Assembly: GCF_030053415.1 (NCBI RefSeq)
Contig: NZ_JASGBJ010000002.1
Coordinates: forward strand, 372,001-436,000
DNA length: 64,000 nt
DNA from: Marinobacter sp. CHS3-4
GTDB lineage: Bacteria > Pseudomonadota > Gammaproteobacteria > Pseudomonadales > Oleiphilaceae
Reading direction: 5' to 3'
Below the pieces are notes generated by a model. It did not search any database. It saw nothing but the letters and a program-made list of their open reading frames with translations, and was not told the origin of the DNA. This document shows, one piece after another, positions 43,700 to 54,329 of the stretch (within the stretch, counting starts at the first letter, position 1; every line of letters begins with the position of its first letter). Made by a program: the position numbers and the translations under genes.

Positions 43700-43737
43700 T
43701 GTTACGGAATTCGCTGGCAGAGTAACACTTGGTAACA
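43700..43737. promoter_or_regulatory. Repeated GTAACA/TGTTAC motifs in the divergent region
   Basis: TGTTAC at 43700-43705 is an inverted copy of GTAACA at 43722-43727, which is repeated directly at 43732-43737. The 10-bp spacing of the direct copies places them on one DNA face. The motifs lie 26-63 bp upstream of the first gene of the ExbB/ExbD/TPR cluster and may be its operator. Confidence 0.35.
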
Positions 43738-43807
43738 GCCAAGAACGGTATACAGATCACCAATTGAGCATTCCAGAGTGTCGGATTATTTGACACCAGG
43801 AGCCTTG

Positions 43808-43879
43808 ATGAAGAGTGACGGGGAGTATTCAATGGGCAGCTTAGAACGTAACCCATTGTTTAATAGGGGCTACCATTAA
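43808..43879 (+). CDS. Possible 23-codon small ORF
   Basis: ATG 43808 is five bases after a perfect AGGAG and opens a 23-residue frame (MKSDGEYSMGSLERNPLFNR, then GYH) ending in TAA. A second in-frame ATG at 43832 also has GGGGAG at six bases. A strong plus-strand terminator follows at 43951-43981. There is no other plus-strand gene here, so the terminator needs an explanation and this ORF, or a small RNA containing it, provides one. The peptide has no membrane segment or known motif. GTGTC/GACAC half-sites lie just upstream (about 43778-43797). Confidence 0.4.
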   Translation: MKSDGEYSMGSLERNPLFNRGYH

Positions 43880-43950
43880 CTGGTACCTTAATTGCTGCTC
43901 AGAAAAGGCGGGGCGGTGTTTTAACAGCCCCGTTTGATATGCCGAGCTTC

Positions 43951-43981
43951 GCCGATGCCCTCAACGCATCGGCTTTTTTTT
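43951..43981 (+). terminator. Strong plus-strand terminator without an annotated upstream gene
   Basis: Perfect 8-bp stem GCCGATGC / GCATCGGC with a seven-base loop and eight T. Read on the minus strand no T tract follows, so it does not serve the minus-strand CoxE gene that ends at 44014. The 339-bp gap 43675-44013 therefore appears to hold a plus-strand transcript. Confidence 0.9.
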
Positions 43982-44013
43982 GCCTGCAGCGCGGGTCAAC
44001 GGGTGAGCTCGCG

Positions 44014-45192
44014 CTACTTGCTGAGCTGCCGCATGGCCGACTCAAGACCTTCAATCGTCAGTGGGTACATGTGATCGTTCACCAGCTGGCGAGTCATTCC
44101 CAGAGAACCACCAGTGCCCCAGTAGCTTTCCGGCAGAGGGTTCAACCAGACCACCTTGCGGAAGTGATCGCTTATCCTCTGAAACCAGGTTGCCCCGGCC
44201 TCTTCATTCCAGTGCTCGATCGAGCCGCCCGGATGAGAAATTTCGTAGGGTGCCATGGTCGCATCACCCACGAAGATCACTTTGTAGTCCGGCGTGTACT
44301 TGTTCAGTATGTCCCAGGTACTCGTCGTCTCGTTCATCCGGCGAATGTTGTTCTTCCAGACGCTTTCGTAGATGAAGTTATGGAAGTAAAAATACTCCAT
44401 GTGTTTAAACTCCATCCGCGCGGCAGAGAAAAGCTCCTCACACACCCTGACATGGGGATCCATAGAGCCACCCACATCAAAAAAGATCAGTACTTTCACC
44501 GCATTGTGGCGCTCTGGCACCATCTTGAGGTCCAGGTAGCCCGCATTGCGCGCCGTTGAGCGGATGGTGTCGTCCATATCCAGCTGATCGGCCGCACCCT
44601 GGCGGGCAAACTTACGGAGCCGGCGCATCGCCACTTTGATGTTTCGTATACCAAGAGTCAGGCTGTCGTCCAGATCTTTGAATTGCCGCTTTTCCCAGAC
44701 CTTTACCGCACGACCATGGCGCCCTTTCTTCTGGCCAATCCGGAAACCCTCCGGGTTATATCCGTTAGCGCCAAACGGCGAGGTTCCGCCAGTACCAATC
44801 CACTTGTTACCGCCCTCGTGTCTCTCTTCCTGCTCTTCCATGCGCTTCTTGAAGGTCTCGATAAGCTCTTCAAGACCACCGAGGGAGTCGATTTTCTCCT
44901 TCTCTTCGTCAGTAAGCTGCTTCTCGAACTCGGCCCTGAGCCAGTCGTCCGGGATCAGCGCCTCCATCAGGTCGTCCAGATTCTGGATGCCTTCGAAGTA
45001 AGTCTCGAAAGCGCGATCAAACTTGTCGAAATGGCGTTCATCTTTCACCAGGCACAAGCGCGCCAGGTAGTAGAACTCTTCCATATCGGCGAAAGCCAGG
45101 CGGTTCTGGAGCGCTTCCAGGAGGTCCAGAAACTCTCGCAGGCTTGCGGGCACCCTCGCCCGTCGGACTTCCAGAAAAAAATCAATCAACAT
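44014..45192 (-). CDS. CoxE-like VWA domain protein
   Basis: A 392-residue cytoplasmic protein of the CoxE/VWA family, usual partner of a MoxR ATPase. The N-terminal half is helical and charged (DEEKEKIDSLGGLEELIETF). The von Willebrand A domain starts near residue 230 with the MIDAS motif FFDVGGSMD, where the canonical D-x-S-x-S reads D-V-G-G-S, followed by VFVGDATMAP. MoxR-CoxE pairs are thought to act as chaperones for metal cofactor insertion or protein-complex maturation, as in CO dehydrogenase. No client enzyme is nearby. The MoxR gene ends 22 bp upstream on the same strand. Confidence 0.9.
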   Translation of the reverse strand: MLIDFFLEVRRARVPASLREFLDLLEALQNRLAFADMEEFYYLARLCLVKDERHFDKFDRAFETYFEGIQNLDDLMEALIPDDWLRAEFEKQLTDEEKEKIDSLGGLEELIETFKKRMEEQEERHEGGNKWIGTGGTSPFGANGYNPEGFRIGQKKGRHGRAVKVWEKRQFKDLDDSLTLGIRNIKVAMRRLRKFARQGAADQLDMDDTIRSTARNAGYLDLKMVPERHNAVKVLIFFDVGGSMDPHVRVCEELFSAARMEFKHMEYFYFHNFIYESVWKNNIRRMNETTSTWDILNKYTPDYKVIFVGDATMAPYEISHPGGSIEHWNEEAGATWFQRISDHFRKVVWLNPLPESYWGTGGSLGMTRQLVNDHMYPLTIEGLESAMRQLSK

Positions 45193-45214
45193 AAGACGTA
45201 GCTCTTGCTGAATT

Positions 45215-46057
45215 TCAGCTGCGACGGCGCGCCATAAACGCCAGTTTCTGCAACAGATGTACGTCCTGCTCGTTTTTCACAAGCGCGCCGTACAGGGGCG
45301 GAAGTGCCGTGCTGGAGTCTTTCTCCTGCAGCATCTTGGCTGACAATTCATCCGCCATCAGCAGTTTCAACCAGTCGATCAGTTCTGATGTGGACGGCTT
45401 TTTCTTCAGCCCCGGCACCTTGCGCACGTCAAAGAATACTTCCAGCGCGTCGCGAACCACCTGTTGCTGAATACCGGGAAAATGCACGTCCACAATGTCC
45501 TGCATGGTGTCGTGATCCGGGAAGCTGATGTAATGGAAAAAACAGCGACGCAGAAACGCGTCGGGCAACTCTTTTTCGTTATTGCTGGTGATCACCACGA
45601 TCGGGCGCTTTTTCGCGCGCACGTACTGTTGGGTCTCGTAAACAAAGAATTCCATCCGATCCAGCTCCAGAAGAAGATCGTTCGGAAATTCGATGTCGGC
45701 TTTGTCGATCTCGTCAATCAACAGCACCACCTGCTCGTCTGCTTCGAAGGCTTCCCAGAGCTTGCCTTTGACAATGTAGTTGCTGATGTCCTTCACCTTC
45801 TCATCGCCAAGTTGCGAATCACGAAGGCGCGATACCGCGTCGTATTCGTACAGTCCCTGCTGGGCTTTGGTGGTGGATTTGATGTGCCAGGGAATCAGCC
45901 GCATTCCAAGGGCTTCGGCCATTTCTTCGGCCAGCAAGGTTTTCCCGGTACCGGGCTCGCCTTTGATTAACAGGGGGCGCTGAAGTGATATCGCGGCATT
46001 TACGGCCATCTGCAGGTCATCCGTCGCGACGTATTTCTCGGTACCAGTAAACTTCAT
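45215..46057 (-). CDS. MoxR-family AAA+ ATPase
   Basis: A 280-residue AAA+ ATPase, companion of the downstream CoxE-like protein. The P-loop is KGEPGTGKTLLAEE at about 33-46, Walker B is LLIDEIDKAD, and sensor 1 lies in VITSNNEKELP. The arginine-finger segment DAFLRRCFFHYISFPD follows. Conserved starts of this subfamily (MKFTGTEKYVATDDL) support ATG 46057, nine bases after AGGA; ATGs at 46063 and 46066 are alternatives. The role is probably ATP-driven remodelling of a protein complex with the VWA partner. Confidence 0.92.
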   Translation of the reverse strand: MKFTGTEKYVATDDLQMAVNAAISLQRPLLIKGEPGTGKTLLAEEMAEALGMRLIPWHIKSTTKAQQGLYEYDAVSRLRDSQLGDEKVKDISNYIVKGKLWEAFEADEQVVLLIDEIDKADIEFPNDLLLELDRMEFFVYETQQYVRAKKRPIVVITSNNEKELPDAFLRRCFFHYISFPDHDTMQDIVDVHFPGIQQQVVRDALEVFFDVRKVPGLKKKPSTSELIDWLKLLMADELSAKMLQEKDSSTALPPLYGALVKNEQDVHLLQKLAFMARRRS

Positions 46058-46171
46058 GGACATCATTCCTATCGGGCTAACGGTTTAAACGAGTGTTTGA
46101 ATCTGATCACAGTATAAAGAAGTGAGTATCGGCTGATAAGGGTCGCCAGATTCTCCGCTAATAATCTACGG

Positions 46172-48226
46172 TCACTCCCCTTTTTTGGGATCATCCTCGT
46201 CCGCGTCTGTCTTGTCTTCCGGAAGATCGTCGAATTCCGACAGATCAAAGTCCTCCAGGCCGAACTCTTCGTCGTCGTCTTCGTTGTCCTCGGAAGACTC
46301 GTCGTCAGACTCGGAAGCTTTCTCCGATTCAGGCTCCTGCTCGGGCTCGGGCTCCTGCTCCTGCTCTGGCTCCAGCTCTGGAACCTCTTCGTCTTCTGGC
46401 GTTTTTGAAGCCTCAGGCTCGGGTTCCGGTGTGTCTTCCGATTCGTCCAGCTCAGGAATCACTTCCTCATCACCGTCATTATCATTTTCGTCGTCACTTG
46501 CCTCAGTCTCCGGCTCTGGTTCTTCCGAGTCGGGTTCCTCTGGCTCTGGCTCAGGTTCGGGTTCGGGCTCAGGCTCAGGCTCAGGTTCAGGTTCAGGTTC
46601 AGACTCAGGTTCTGGTTCTGGCTCAACTTCAACCTCAGGCTCGAGCTCGTCGGAATCCTCTTCAGGGTCATCCTTTCCCCCCGAGTTTTTCCGGGCAAAC
46701 CAGAACCATAGGCCACCAGCAATCAACAATAACGCCGTGCCACCACCAGCCGCCCAAATCCAGAAAGACGTTCCCTGCTCGGACTCGGGTTCAGCAGGCA
46801 CTTGCACCGGTTCTTCAGGTGCGGACGGTTCTTCCACCTCACTTATATCAATGGGACCGGATTCGGTCGTCTCAATCGGCTCTACAGGCTCTGTTTGGGG
46901 CTCAGAAGGGACGGGTTCAGGCTCAGACCGTTCTGGCTCTGAAGACTCGGGCGCGGCTGATTCCGGCGCAATGAAACGAGTGACTGCAGAAAACTGGCGT
47001 GAAAAGGTGGTTCCGTCGGCAATGACCTCAAGATCATAGTCGCCCGCGGCTGGAAGGCTGGCGATCTCGTCGGTGTAGATACCATTTGCCGGCGGCTGAT
47101 TCTCGGCAAGAATCTTCGATCCACTTCGACCATCGCTGGACGTCAGTCGCACAATGACATTGATTACGTTGAGAAAATCGGGATTCTCTATGCGGCTGTC
47201 TTCTTCAAAAAAGGCAATATTCAAAGAGATAGGCTCATCCGCCGTAAAGGTTGGCGGCACCGGGCTGACCACCATTCGCAGGTCACTAACGACGGTGACT
47301 CGGCTACCCTCGCCCAGCTCACCGTTTACCTGCCAGTCTCCCGCTTCAGGGTCGGTCACGGTAATCAGGTCATAGCCTGTTTCCGCAGCCCAGCGCATAT
47401 TGCCGGCTATCTGATTTTTCGAGTAGGTTGCACCATTCGGGCTGATCAACTCCAGCGCTCTCGTCTCAGAGGTTTCATCCTCCCCCCAGAAGATTAACGC
47501 CGTAAATTCTTCGACTCCGCTATCAACGGTAAAACCCTCTTCGTCCAGGGGAATTTGATCCTGCGGCACGGCGGCATTGAGGGCTTTCAGGAATGCGCGA
47601 TTTAACCCTTCGGCCGATTCAGTCAAAGAGAAGTGCCCTCCGGATTCTGCGGCAAGCGCCTCGAGCATCTGCAGATCCGCTTCTTCTGACAGCGCGACCG
47701 TGTGCAAGGTTGCTCCCCGATCCTTCAGCCCACTCAGCAGCGGGCCAAGAATACGGCGACGCTCAGCGGCATTGACCGCGGGGTCATCTGCAAGATCCAC
47801 TTTGCCATCGGTCAGCAATATGAAATCGGTATTGCCGAGGTCCTGCCCGCTCAGATAGGGATCGCTGGCCTTTTCGATGGCCTCTCCCAGGTTGGTTCTG
47901 AGCGCGACAGAATTGATTTTTCGAGATTGTGCCACTGCATTGTTGCGCCAGGCGTCATCCACTTCACCGTGCGGCACCAGCATGTTGACCCACTGACCAA
48001 AGGTCCAGACGCCTGCTTCTGCGCCGTCGGGAATCATGCGGGCGAGCAGACGAACGGCTGGTTGACGAAGATTGTTCGGGTCATTCGCTTTCATGGACCC
48101 GGATATGTCCACAATGATTCGGACATCCCCCTGCCCCGGAAGTTGCAGCTCTTCTGTCTGCTGGCCATGCAGAGCAGGCGTTACCGTCAGAAGCAATACA
48201 AACAAAAGGGCAGTCAATCTATGCAT
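46172..48226 (-). CDS. Membrane-anchored VWA protein with acidic Glu-Pro tail
   Basis: A 684-residue protein. A signal peptide ([20 protein letters not shown]) is followed by a periplasmic VWA domain with a complete MIDAS DISGSMK at about 40-46 and [13 protein letters not shown]; this region resembles the TIGR03503 family of Vibrio and Shewanella. Ig-like or beta-rich parts follow to ~400. A Pro/Glu/Ser linker comes next, and a transmembrane helix near 490-510 ([20 protein letters not shown], then FWFARK). The remaining ~170 cytoplasmic residues are extremely acidic, with about a dozen consecutive Glu-Pro dipeptides. ATG 48226 is five bases after GGAG. The function is unknown; it is downstream of a small membrane protein gene and upstream of the MoxR/CoxE pair on the same strand. 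Confidence 0.82.
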   Translation of the reverse strand: MHRLTALLFVLLLTVTPALHGQQTEELQLPGQGDVRIIVDISGSMKANDPNNLRQPAVRLLARMIPDGAEAGVWTFGQWVNMLVPHGEVDDAWRNNAVAQSRKINSVALRTNLGEAIEKASDPYLSGQDLGNTDFILLTDGKVDLADDPAVNAAERRRILGPLLSGLKDRGATLHTVALSEEADLQMLEALAAESGGHFSLTESAEGLNRAFLKALNAAVPQDQIPLDEEGFTVDSGVEEFTALIFWGEDETSETRALELISPNGATYSKNQIAGNMRWAAETGYDLITVTDPEAGDWQVNGELGEGSRVTVVSDLRMVVSPVPPTFTADEPISLNIAFFEEDSRIENPDFLNVINVIVRLTSSDGRSGSKILAENQPPANGIYTDEIASLPAAGDYDLEVIADGTTFSRQFSAVTRFIAPESAAPESSEPERSEPEPVPSEPQTEPVEPIETTESGPIDISEVEEPSAPEEPVQVPAEPESEQGTSFWIWAAGGGTALLLIAGGLWFWFARKNSGGKDDPEEDSDELEPEVEVEPEPEPESEPEPEPEPEPEPEPEPEPEPEEPDSEEPEPETEASDDENDNDGDEEVIPELDESEDTPEPEPEASKTPEDEEVPELEPEQEQEPEPEQEPESEKASESDDESSEDNEDDDEEFGLEDFDLSEFDDLPEDKTDADEDDPKKGE
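46556..46630. repeat. Hexanucleotide repeat coding for (Glu-Pro)n
   Basis: Near-perfect tandem hexamers (GGCTCA/GGTTCA/GGTTCG on the plus strand) inside the VWA gene, encoding about a dozen EP dipeptides on the minus strand. Variation in the third base shows selection at the protein level, but the tract is still prone to slippage in steps of two residues. Confidence 0.8.
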
Positions 48227-48282
48227 GCTGTCTCCGCAAAAATCCCGATTTATAAGAGTGATTGCAAAAGCGCCGGGCTCCT

Positions 48283-48627
48283 TCAGCGCTTAACGAGGCG
48301 ATATCGAACCATATCCAGAATCCAGATGAGCAACATGACCAGACTGGCGATACCCAGATTCAACAGCGCCCGACCGGCTTCATCACTATTGCCCAGAATG
48401 GTCTCGTAACCACCGTGTAACCAGGCAGGCATCCACCAGCCCGCTACCTCGCTGGATTCAACGGGCGTCAGAAGCCCCACAACCAGCACCGACTGAAGAA
48501 GCGTACGAATTCCGTATACCGGAATCAGGCGGAACAGCCTGGATATCGCATAGAAAAAAACAACAAAAGCGACGGCGTAAAACGCCCAGAACAGGCCATA
48601 AGCCAGATTAGTTTCCGCGTCCATCAT
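48283..48627 (-). CDS. Small membrane protein of unknown function
   Basis: A 114-residue integral membrane protein with three predicted helices at about 7-31 ([20 protein letters not shown]), 35-57 and 88-109 ([20 protein letters not shown]). It ends in a basic tail RYRLVKR. No family motif is recognised. Two ATGs at 48627 and 48624 are possible starts. It follows the ycgN-type gene by three bases and precedes the VWA gene by 56 bp, so it may be a tail gene of the dnaX-rnd operon or belong with the VWA protein. Confidence 0.75.
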   Translation of the reverse strand: MMDAETNLAYGLFWAFYAVAFVVFFYAISRLFRLIPVYGIRTLLQSVLVVGLLTPVESSEVAGWWMPAWLHGGYETILGNSDEAGRALLNLGIASLVMLLIWILDMVRYRLVKR

Positions 48628-48630
48628 GAT

Positions 48631-49077
48631 TCAGATTACCCAGTGAATAATGTGTTCTTCCCAGTCTTCTTCGGCCACTGCCCCTTCCGACTGTACCCGG
48701 TGACGCACCGAAATGCCTGCCTCATGAACTGAATTCGGATCGCCGGAACGCAGTGGATGCCATTCCGCCAAAGGACGCCCCTCTGCAAGTCGCCGATAGG
48801 CGCAGGTATGTGGCAACCAGTGAAACTCGCCGATGTTGGCAGGCGTCAACACAGTGCAAGCAGGCACTTTCTCGAGACGCTGGGGATATACCGTACACCC
48901 GCAGGTGTCCTGATCCATGTAACGGCACACCAGATCGGTGTAGTAAACCTCCCCCGTGTCTTCATCTTCCAGTTTTGCAAGACAACATTTTCCGCAGCCA
49001 TCACACAGGGATTCCCATTCGGCGGCCGTCATTTCATCAAGACGTTTACGCTGCCAGAAAGGTATCTCTGCAATCAT
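48631..49077 (-). CDS. ycgN: YcgN-family cysteine cluster protein (UPF0260)
   Basis: A 148-residue cytoplasmic protein of the UPF0260/YkgJ-like cysteine cluster family. Cysteines in [31 protein letters not shown] and VPACTVL are placed as in metal-binding (possibly Fe-S) CxxCxxCC proteins. The function is unknown. The start overlaps the stop of ycgL by four bases, the same order as in Pseudomonas and E. coli relatives. Identity as UPF0260 is clear from the [11 protein letters not shown] and [14 protein letters not shown] segments. Confidence 0.93.
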   Translation of the reverse strand: MIAEIPFWQRKRLDEMTAAEWESLCDGCGKCCLAKLEDEDTGEVYYTDLVCRYMDQDTCGCTVYPQRLEKVPACTVLTPANIGEFHWLPHTCAYRRLAEGRPLAEWHPLRSGDPNSVHEAGISVRHRVQSEGAVAEEDWEEHIIHWVI

Positions 49078-49367
49078 TCAGCACCTGGCTCCGGTTTTTT
49101 CCGGAAATCAACCACAAAACTGCTTTGATCCTCAGGCATCTGCAGGTAGAACCCCTTGTCCTCAATGGCATCCAGAACCTGCCTGCCATCCGTTCGGGCC
49201 AGCTTTCGTTCTGGTGTAAGAACGAGGTCCATAGAGTGAACGGGCGCGCCAAAAATACCCTGCAGACTCTCGGGAAGCTCGCCCCATTCCTGTCCGCGTT
49301 TTACAAAGATATAGGTATCGAGCTTTTTACTGCTGCGGAATACGGATACAAACGTTTTCTGTGTCAT
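49074..49367 (-). CDS. ycgL: YcgL domain-containing protein
   Basis: A 97-residue small cytoplasmic protein of the YcgL family. [20 protein letters not shown] at the N-terminus and [12 protein letters not shown] in the C-terminal half are family-typical. Its biochemical role is not established, though it is consistently encoded beside rnd and ycgN. The ATG overlaps the rnd stop in an ATGA and its stop overlaps ycgN the same way, so the three are translationally coupled. Confidence 0.92.
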   Translation of the reverse strand: MTQKTFVSVFRSSKKLDTYIFVKRGQEWGELPESLQGIFGAPVHSMDLVLTPERKLARTDGRQVLDAIEDKGFYLQMPEDQSSFVVDFRKKPEPGAE

Positions 49368-50497
49368 GCAGCCAATGCTTCCTCGAGCCTGCTACGAATC
49401 GGCGCGATCACTGCTTCACGCCATCCGCTATTGAATAGACCGGCGCTGAGATCGCGGTTCTGCACCACTGCTTCAAGCCGCTTGCGTGGTGCCAGAAGCT
49501 CCACCGGCACATCTCGCGCCTCTGCCGCTTCCACCATCATCCGTTTGATCTGCTTGTAGAGCAATTGATCCTGTCGTGGCAAAGGCGGCTGGATGACCTC
49601 TATTGTAGAGCTATCCGAATTTGCCGCCACTTTGATCAGATCCAGTAGCTGGTCACCGTACCGGCGCACAACAACACTGGGCACACCCTTGATGGACGAT
49701 AACTCTCTGGCATTGTCGGGCAAGGATTCGGCAATACTGATGAGTAATGCGTCCGCCAGTACTCTGTTGCGGGGACGGTCACGTTTTCGGCACTCTTCTT
49801 CACGCCACTGGACCAGAGCTTTCAATACACCCTGTTGTTGACGACTCAGGGTCCAACCACCGCGAAGTTTTCGATAGTGGTCCTCAACCTGGTCCTGAGC
49901 GGCCAGGTCTTGCGTAAACCGATCGGACTCTTCCACGACGGCATCAATCATTCCACGCTGCTGTAACAGCCCCCAGATGGTTTCGTACATCGGCAACAGA
50001 AAACGTATGTCATCGGTCGCATAGCGTTCCTGTTCATCGGTCAAGGGCCGCGCAAGCCAGTCCGAACGGGTTGCGGACTTGTCCAGAACCTCGCCAAACA
50101 GCCTTTCAACAAGGCGCGCGTAGCCAACGGAAAATCCCAGCCCCGCCATGGCAGCGCCAATCTGAAGATCAACGATGCCTGCGGGTTCCAGCGACAGCCA
50201 ATGTCGAAACAGCTCAAGATCCTCGCTCATGGCGTATAGGAGCTTGCGGCGATGGGGGTCAGCGAGCATTGCGCGAAATTGCTCACTGGACTGGGCTACG
50301 GAAGGATCTACCAGCCTGAACTGATCACCCAGCCCCAACTGGACCAACCCGGGAATGGGATAAAAGGTGCTGACTCGCTCGAATTCGGTATCCAACGCCA
50401 GAGGCGATTTCGCGTCAGAATTCAACCAACGGTCCAGTTCATCCGCGCTGCTGATCCATGTTGCCCGCTGCGCGGGGGCTGGTGGTGTTACATCCAT
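49364..50497 (-). CDS. rnd: Ribonuclease D
   Basis: 3'-5' exoribonuclease that trims tRNA 3' ends. The 377-residue protein has the DEDD-y catalytic residues: DTE in ALDTEFERVSTFYP, the Asp in SEDLELFRHW, and Tyr/Asp in ERYATDDIRFLLP. One HRDC domain is recognisable around 210-290 (REEECRKRDRPRNRVLADAL). The start ATG 50497 lies 16 bp after recR. The downstream ycgL and ycgN genes overlap successively. Identity is secure. Confidence 0.94.
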   Translation of the reverse strand: MDVTPPAPAQRATWISSADELDRWLNSDAKSPLALDTEFERVSTFYPIPGLVQLGLGDQFRLVDPSVAQSSEQFRAMLADPHRRKLLYAMSEDLELFRHWLSLEPAGIVDLQIGAAMAGLGFSVGYARLVERLFGEVLDKSATRSDWLARPLTDEQERYATDDIRFLLPMYETIWGLLQQRGMIDAVVEESDRFTQDLAAQDQVEDHYRKLRGGWTLSRQQQGVLKALVQWREEECRKRDRPRNRVLADALLISIAESLPDNARELSSIKGVPSVVVRRYGDQLLDLIKVAANSDSSTIEVIQPPLPRQDQLLYKQIKRMMVEAAEARDVPVELLAPRKRLEAVVQNRDLSAGLFNSGWREAVIAPIRSRLEEALAA

Positions 50498-50513
50498 AGA
50501 GTGGCTCGTGGGT

Positions 50514-51116
50514 TTAGTCGGCTAAAGGTTTGCGACCGCGAAAAGCGTGGGTCAGCGTGAATCCATCGACATAACCTAATTCTCCGCCAACAGGGATGCC
50601 ATGGGCCAAACGGGTAATCAGGATATCTTTGCCATCCAGTCGATCTGCGATGTAGTGCGCCGTCGCCTCGCCTTCAACGGTAGGGTTTGTGGCCAGGATG
50701 AGCTCGGTAACCCCCTCATCCTTTATTCGGGTCAGAAGCCGCTCAATGCCAATTTCCTCTGGCCCTACACCATCTATTGGAGAAAGATGGCCCATCAACA
50801 CAAAATAGCTGCCCCGGTAATCGCCGGCCTGCTCTATGGCCAGCAGATCTGACGGGCTTTCGACCACACAAAGCGTACCATTGCGTCGCTCAGGCGTTTC
50901 ACAAATCCCGCATATCTCCGTGTCAGCAAAGTTCTGGCAACTGTCACAGCGACGCACACCGCTCATGGCTTGTTCCAGCGCTTGCGACAAACGGGCGCCA
51001 CCGGAGCGCCCGCGTTCAAGTAGATGAAAGGCCATACGCTGGGCGGTTTTTTGCCCGACACCGGGCAAGCAACGCAGAGATTCAACCAGCTCGTCTACCA
51101 GTGGGCTGAACGCCAT
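50514..51116 (-). CDS. recR: Recombination mediator RecR
   Basis: Works with RecO and RecF to load RecA on gapped DNA. The 200-residue protein has the helix-hairpin-helix segment [17 protein letters not shown], a four-cysteine zinc finger ([16 protein letters not shown]), the Toprim segment [14 protein letters not shown], and the C-terminal [19 protein letters not shown] motif (here [15 protein letters not shown]). The length and the position after ybaB match other gammaproteobacteria. Fourteen bases separate it from ybaB. Confidence 0.97.
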   Translation of the reverse strand: MAFSPLVDELVESLRCLPGVGQKTAQRMAFHLLERGRSGGARLSQALEQAMSGVRRCDSCQNFADTEICGICETPERRNGTLCVVESPSDLLAIEQAGDYRGSYFVLMGHLSPIDGVGPEEIGIERLLTRIKDEGVTELILATNPTVEGEATAHYIADRLDGKDILITRLAHGIPVGGELGYVDGFTLTHAFRGRKPLAD

Positions 51117-51129
51117 GCAGAATCCTCAG

Positions 51130-51450
51130 TCAAAACGGCATCTTGAAGCCGGGCGGCATGCCCATTCCCGACATCATGCCGGACATCTTTTCCTTCTGGT
51201 TTTCTTCAACCCGGCGCACCGCATCGTTCACCGCAGCGGCCAGAAGATCTTCCAGAACTTCTTTGTCTTCAGTCAGCAAGGAAGGATCAATGTCGACTTT
51301 ACGCACGTCGTGGCGCCCGTTCATGGTGACTTTCACCAGCCCGGCGCCAGATTCACCGGTAATTTCCGCTTTGGCCGCCTCTTCCTGAGCCTTCTGCATC
51401 TCTTCCTGCATCTGCTGGGCCTTTTTCATCAAATCGCCCATATTGTTCAT
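51130..51450 (-). CDS. ybaB: YbaB/EbfC nucleoid-associated protein
   Basis: Small dimeric DNA-binding protein of the EbfC/YbaB family, 106-108 residues. The sequence [20 protein letters not shown] and the central [20 protein letters not shown] are highly conserved, and the C-terminal Met/Gly/Pro-rich tail is typical. ATG 51450 was chosen over the in-frame GTG at 51459 because it starts the family N-terminus and has GAGG nine bases upstream. It lies between dnaX and recR as in most bacteria. Confidence 0.95.
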   Translation of the reverse strand: MNNMGDLMKKAQQMQEEMQKAQEEAAKAEITGESGAGLVKVTMNGRHDVRKVDIDPSLLTEDKEVLEDLLAAAVNDAVRRVEENQKEKMSGMMSGMGMPPGFKMPF

Positions 51451-51471
51451 CGTGACCACCTCTTTTAACAG

Positions 51472-53268
<1,797 letters not shown>

Positions 53269-53336
53269 ATTCCGTCAACTGCCGCTGAAAAACGGGCTTA
53301 ACCTTAGCATGGTCAGGGAGGGATAAGAAGATTGGG

Positions 53337-53446
53337 GGTGACTCCACCAGCGACACTCCGGCACACAAGTCCACCGCTTCGGCTGCTCCCTTCCGGGCCT
53401 GACCGGGTTCACGGTTTATCGTTGCGGAGGCACCAATGGAGCCACC
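53337..53446 (-). ncRNA. ffs: Bacterial signal recognition particle RNA (4.5S)
   Basis: The minus strand contains the conserved SRP domain IV: GGTCAGGCCCGGAAGGGAGC, then AGCCGAAGC, with the GGAA tetraloop and the asymmetric A/C-rich internal loop that binds Ffh. The proposed ends GGTGGCTCC and GGAGTCACC pair perfectly to close a ~110-nt hairpin, matching the size of the E. coli 4.5S RNA (114 nt). It lies 69 bp upstream of dnaX on the same strand, a frequent arrangement in Pseudomonas and relatives. Exact termini are estimated from the pairing. No clear -35/-10 pair was recognised upstream. Confidence 0.95.
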
Positions 53447-53507
53447 ATAACGGCTGAAGGACGAAATCCCTCAGAGCGGCGCGCATAGTAGCAAAAGGCC
53501 CCGAACA

Positions 53508-54185
53508 CTACAACGGCAAAGGCGTCTCATCCTGACGGAACCAGCAAGCGATGCTGTAGCGCGTGCGATTCGCCGGCAACACCTCATGGGGAATTTCTTC
53601 ACTCATGAACACAGCCATCCGGCCAAGCTCGGGAGTGACCACACCACAAACTTCTTGTTCGTTGTCCCGGTTAAATACCTGCAATGCACCACCATCAGCC
53701 TGATTCCACTGATCATTCAGATAGAGAACCACGCTCACTACCCTCGACGCACGCCCCTTGAAACTGTCTACGTGGCGACGGTAAAAATCACCGGGATGAT
53801 ACGTGGCGTAATGCGACTCAAAGCGCTTGAGCCCCAGAAACAGTCGCCGGTTCAGGCCATTTCTGATCGCCTCGAAGGCCTGAAACAGATCAGACTGAGC
53901 CGTTGTTTCTCCCTGAAGCCAGGCAATCTTGTCTCGACGCACCGATCGATCGCGAGTCTTGTCATTTCCCCGCCCTATCCTGGCGGTTTTCAAAGAATCG
54001 CTGCGGTCCAGAATACGCACCTCTTGCCGCAAGGCCGACAGCAATTGATCCCCCAGCATTGGCCTGGCATCCACCGTTAGCCAGCCATGCTCATTCAGGC
54101 CCTCCGCCAACACATCCAGCCATTCGTCTTCGTAGCGAAGCGAATTGAATTTAGAGATAGGAGTTTGAGCAGCAAGTTCGGTCAT
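53508..54185 (-). CDS. 2OG-Fe(II) oxygenase (prolyl-4-hydroxylase-like)
   Basis: A 225-residue cytoplasmic dioxygenase with the double-stranded beta-helix fold. The iron ligands are visible as His and Asp in YRRHVDSFKG and the His in EIPHEVLPANR; the 2-oxoglutarate-binding Arg is in RTRYSIACWFR. The subgroup is that of bacterial prolyl-4-hydroxylase-like enzymes next to dnaX/ffs in Pseudomonas-type genomes; the protein target is unknown. ATG 54185 and an in-frame GTG at 54212 are possible starts, neither with a good ribosome site. It is convergent with nothing and divergent from the mutarotase. Confidence 0.85.
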   Translation of the reverse strand: MTELAAQTPISKFNSLRYEDEWLDVLAEGLNEHGWLTVDARPMLGDQLLSALRQEVRILDRSDSLKTARIGRGNDKTRDRSVRRDKIAWLQGETTAQSDLFQAFEAIRNGLNRRLFLGLKRFESHYATYHPGDFYRRHVDSFKGRASRVVSVVLYLNDQWNQADGGALQVFNRDNEQEVCGVVTPELGRMAVFMSEEIPHEVLPANRTRYSIACWFRQDETPLPL

Positions 54186-54329
54186 GGCGGATGGCTCAGC
54201 GCTGGAGAACACGTGTGGATTCTATGCTGTAATCTCGCCCGACACGACGTTTTAATTTACCCTGCCAGTAAGAAATTGCCGAAATAGCACAATTCACTGG
54301 TGAAGCCATCCATCCTGAAGAGGTCACGT

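Noticed and set aside
46185..47039. Long plus-strand ORF rich in Ser-Gly opposite the VWA gene
   Set aside because: It is the complement of the (Glu-Pro)n and acidic coding region; the composition follows from the repeat and there is no ribosome site or family match.
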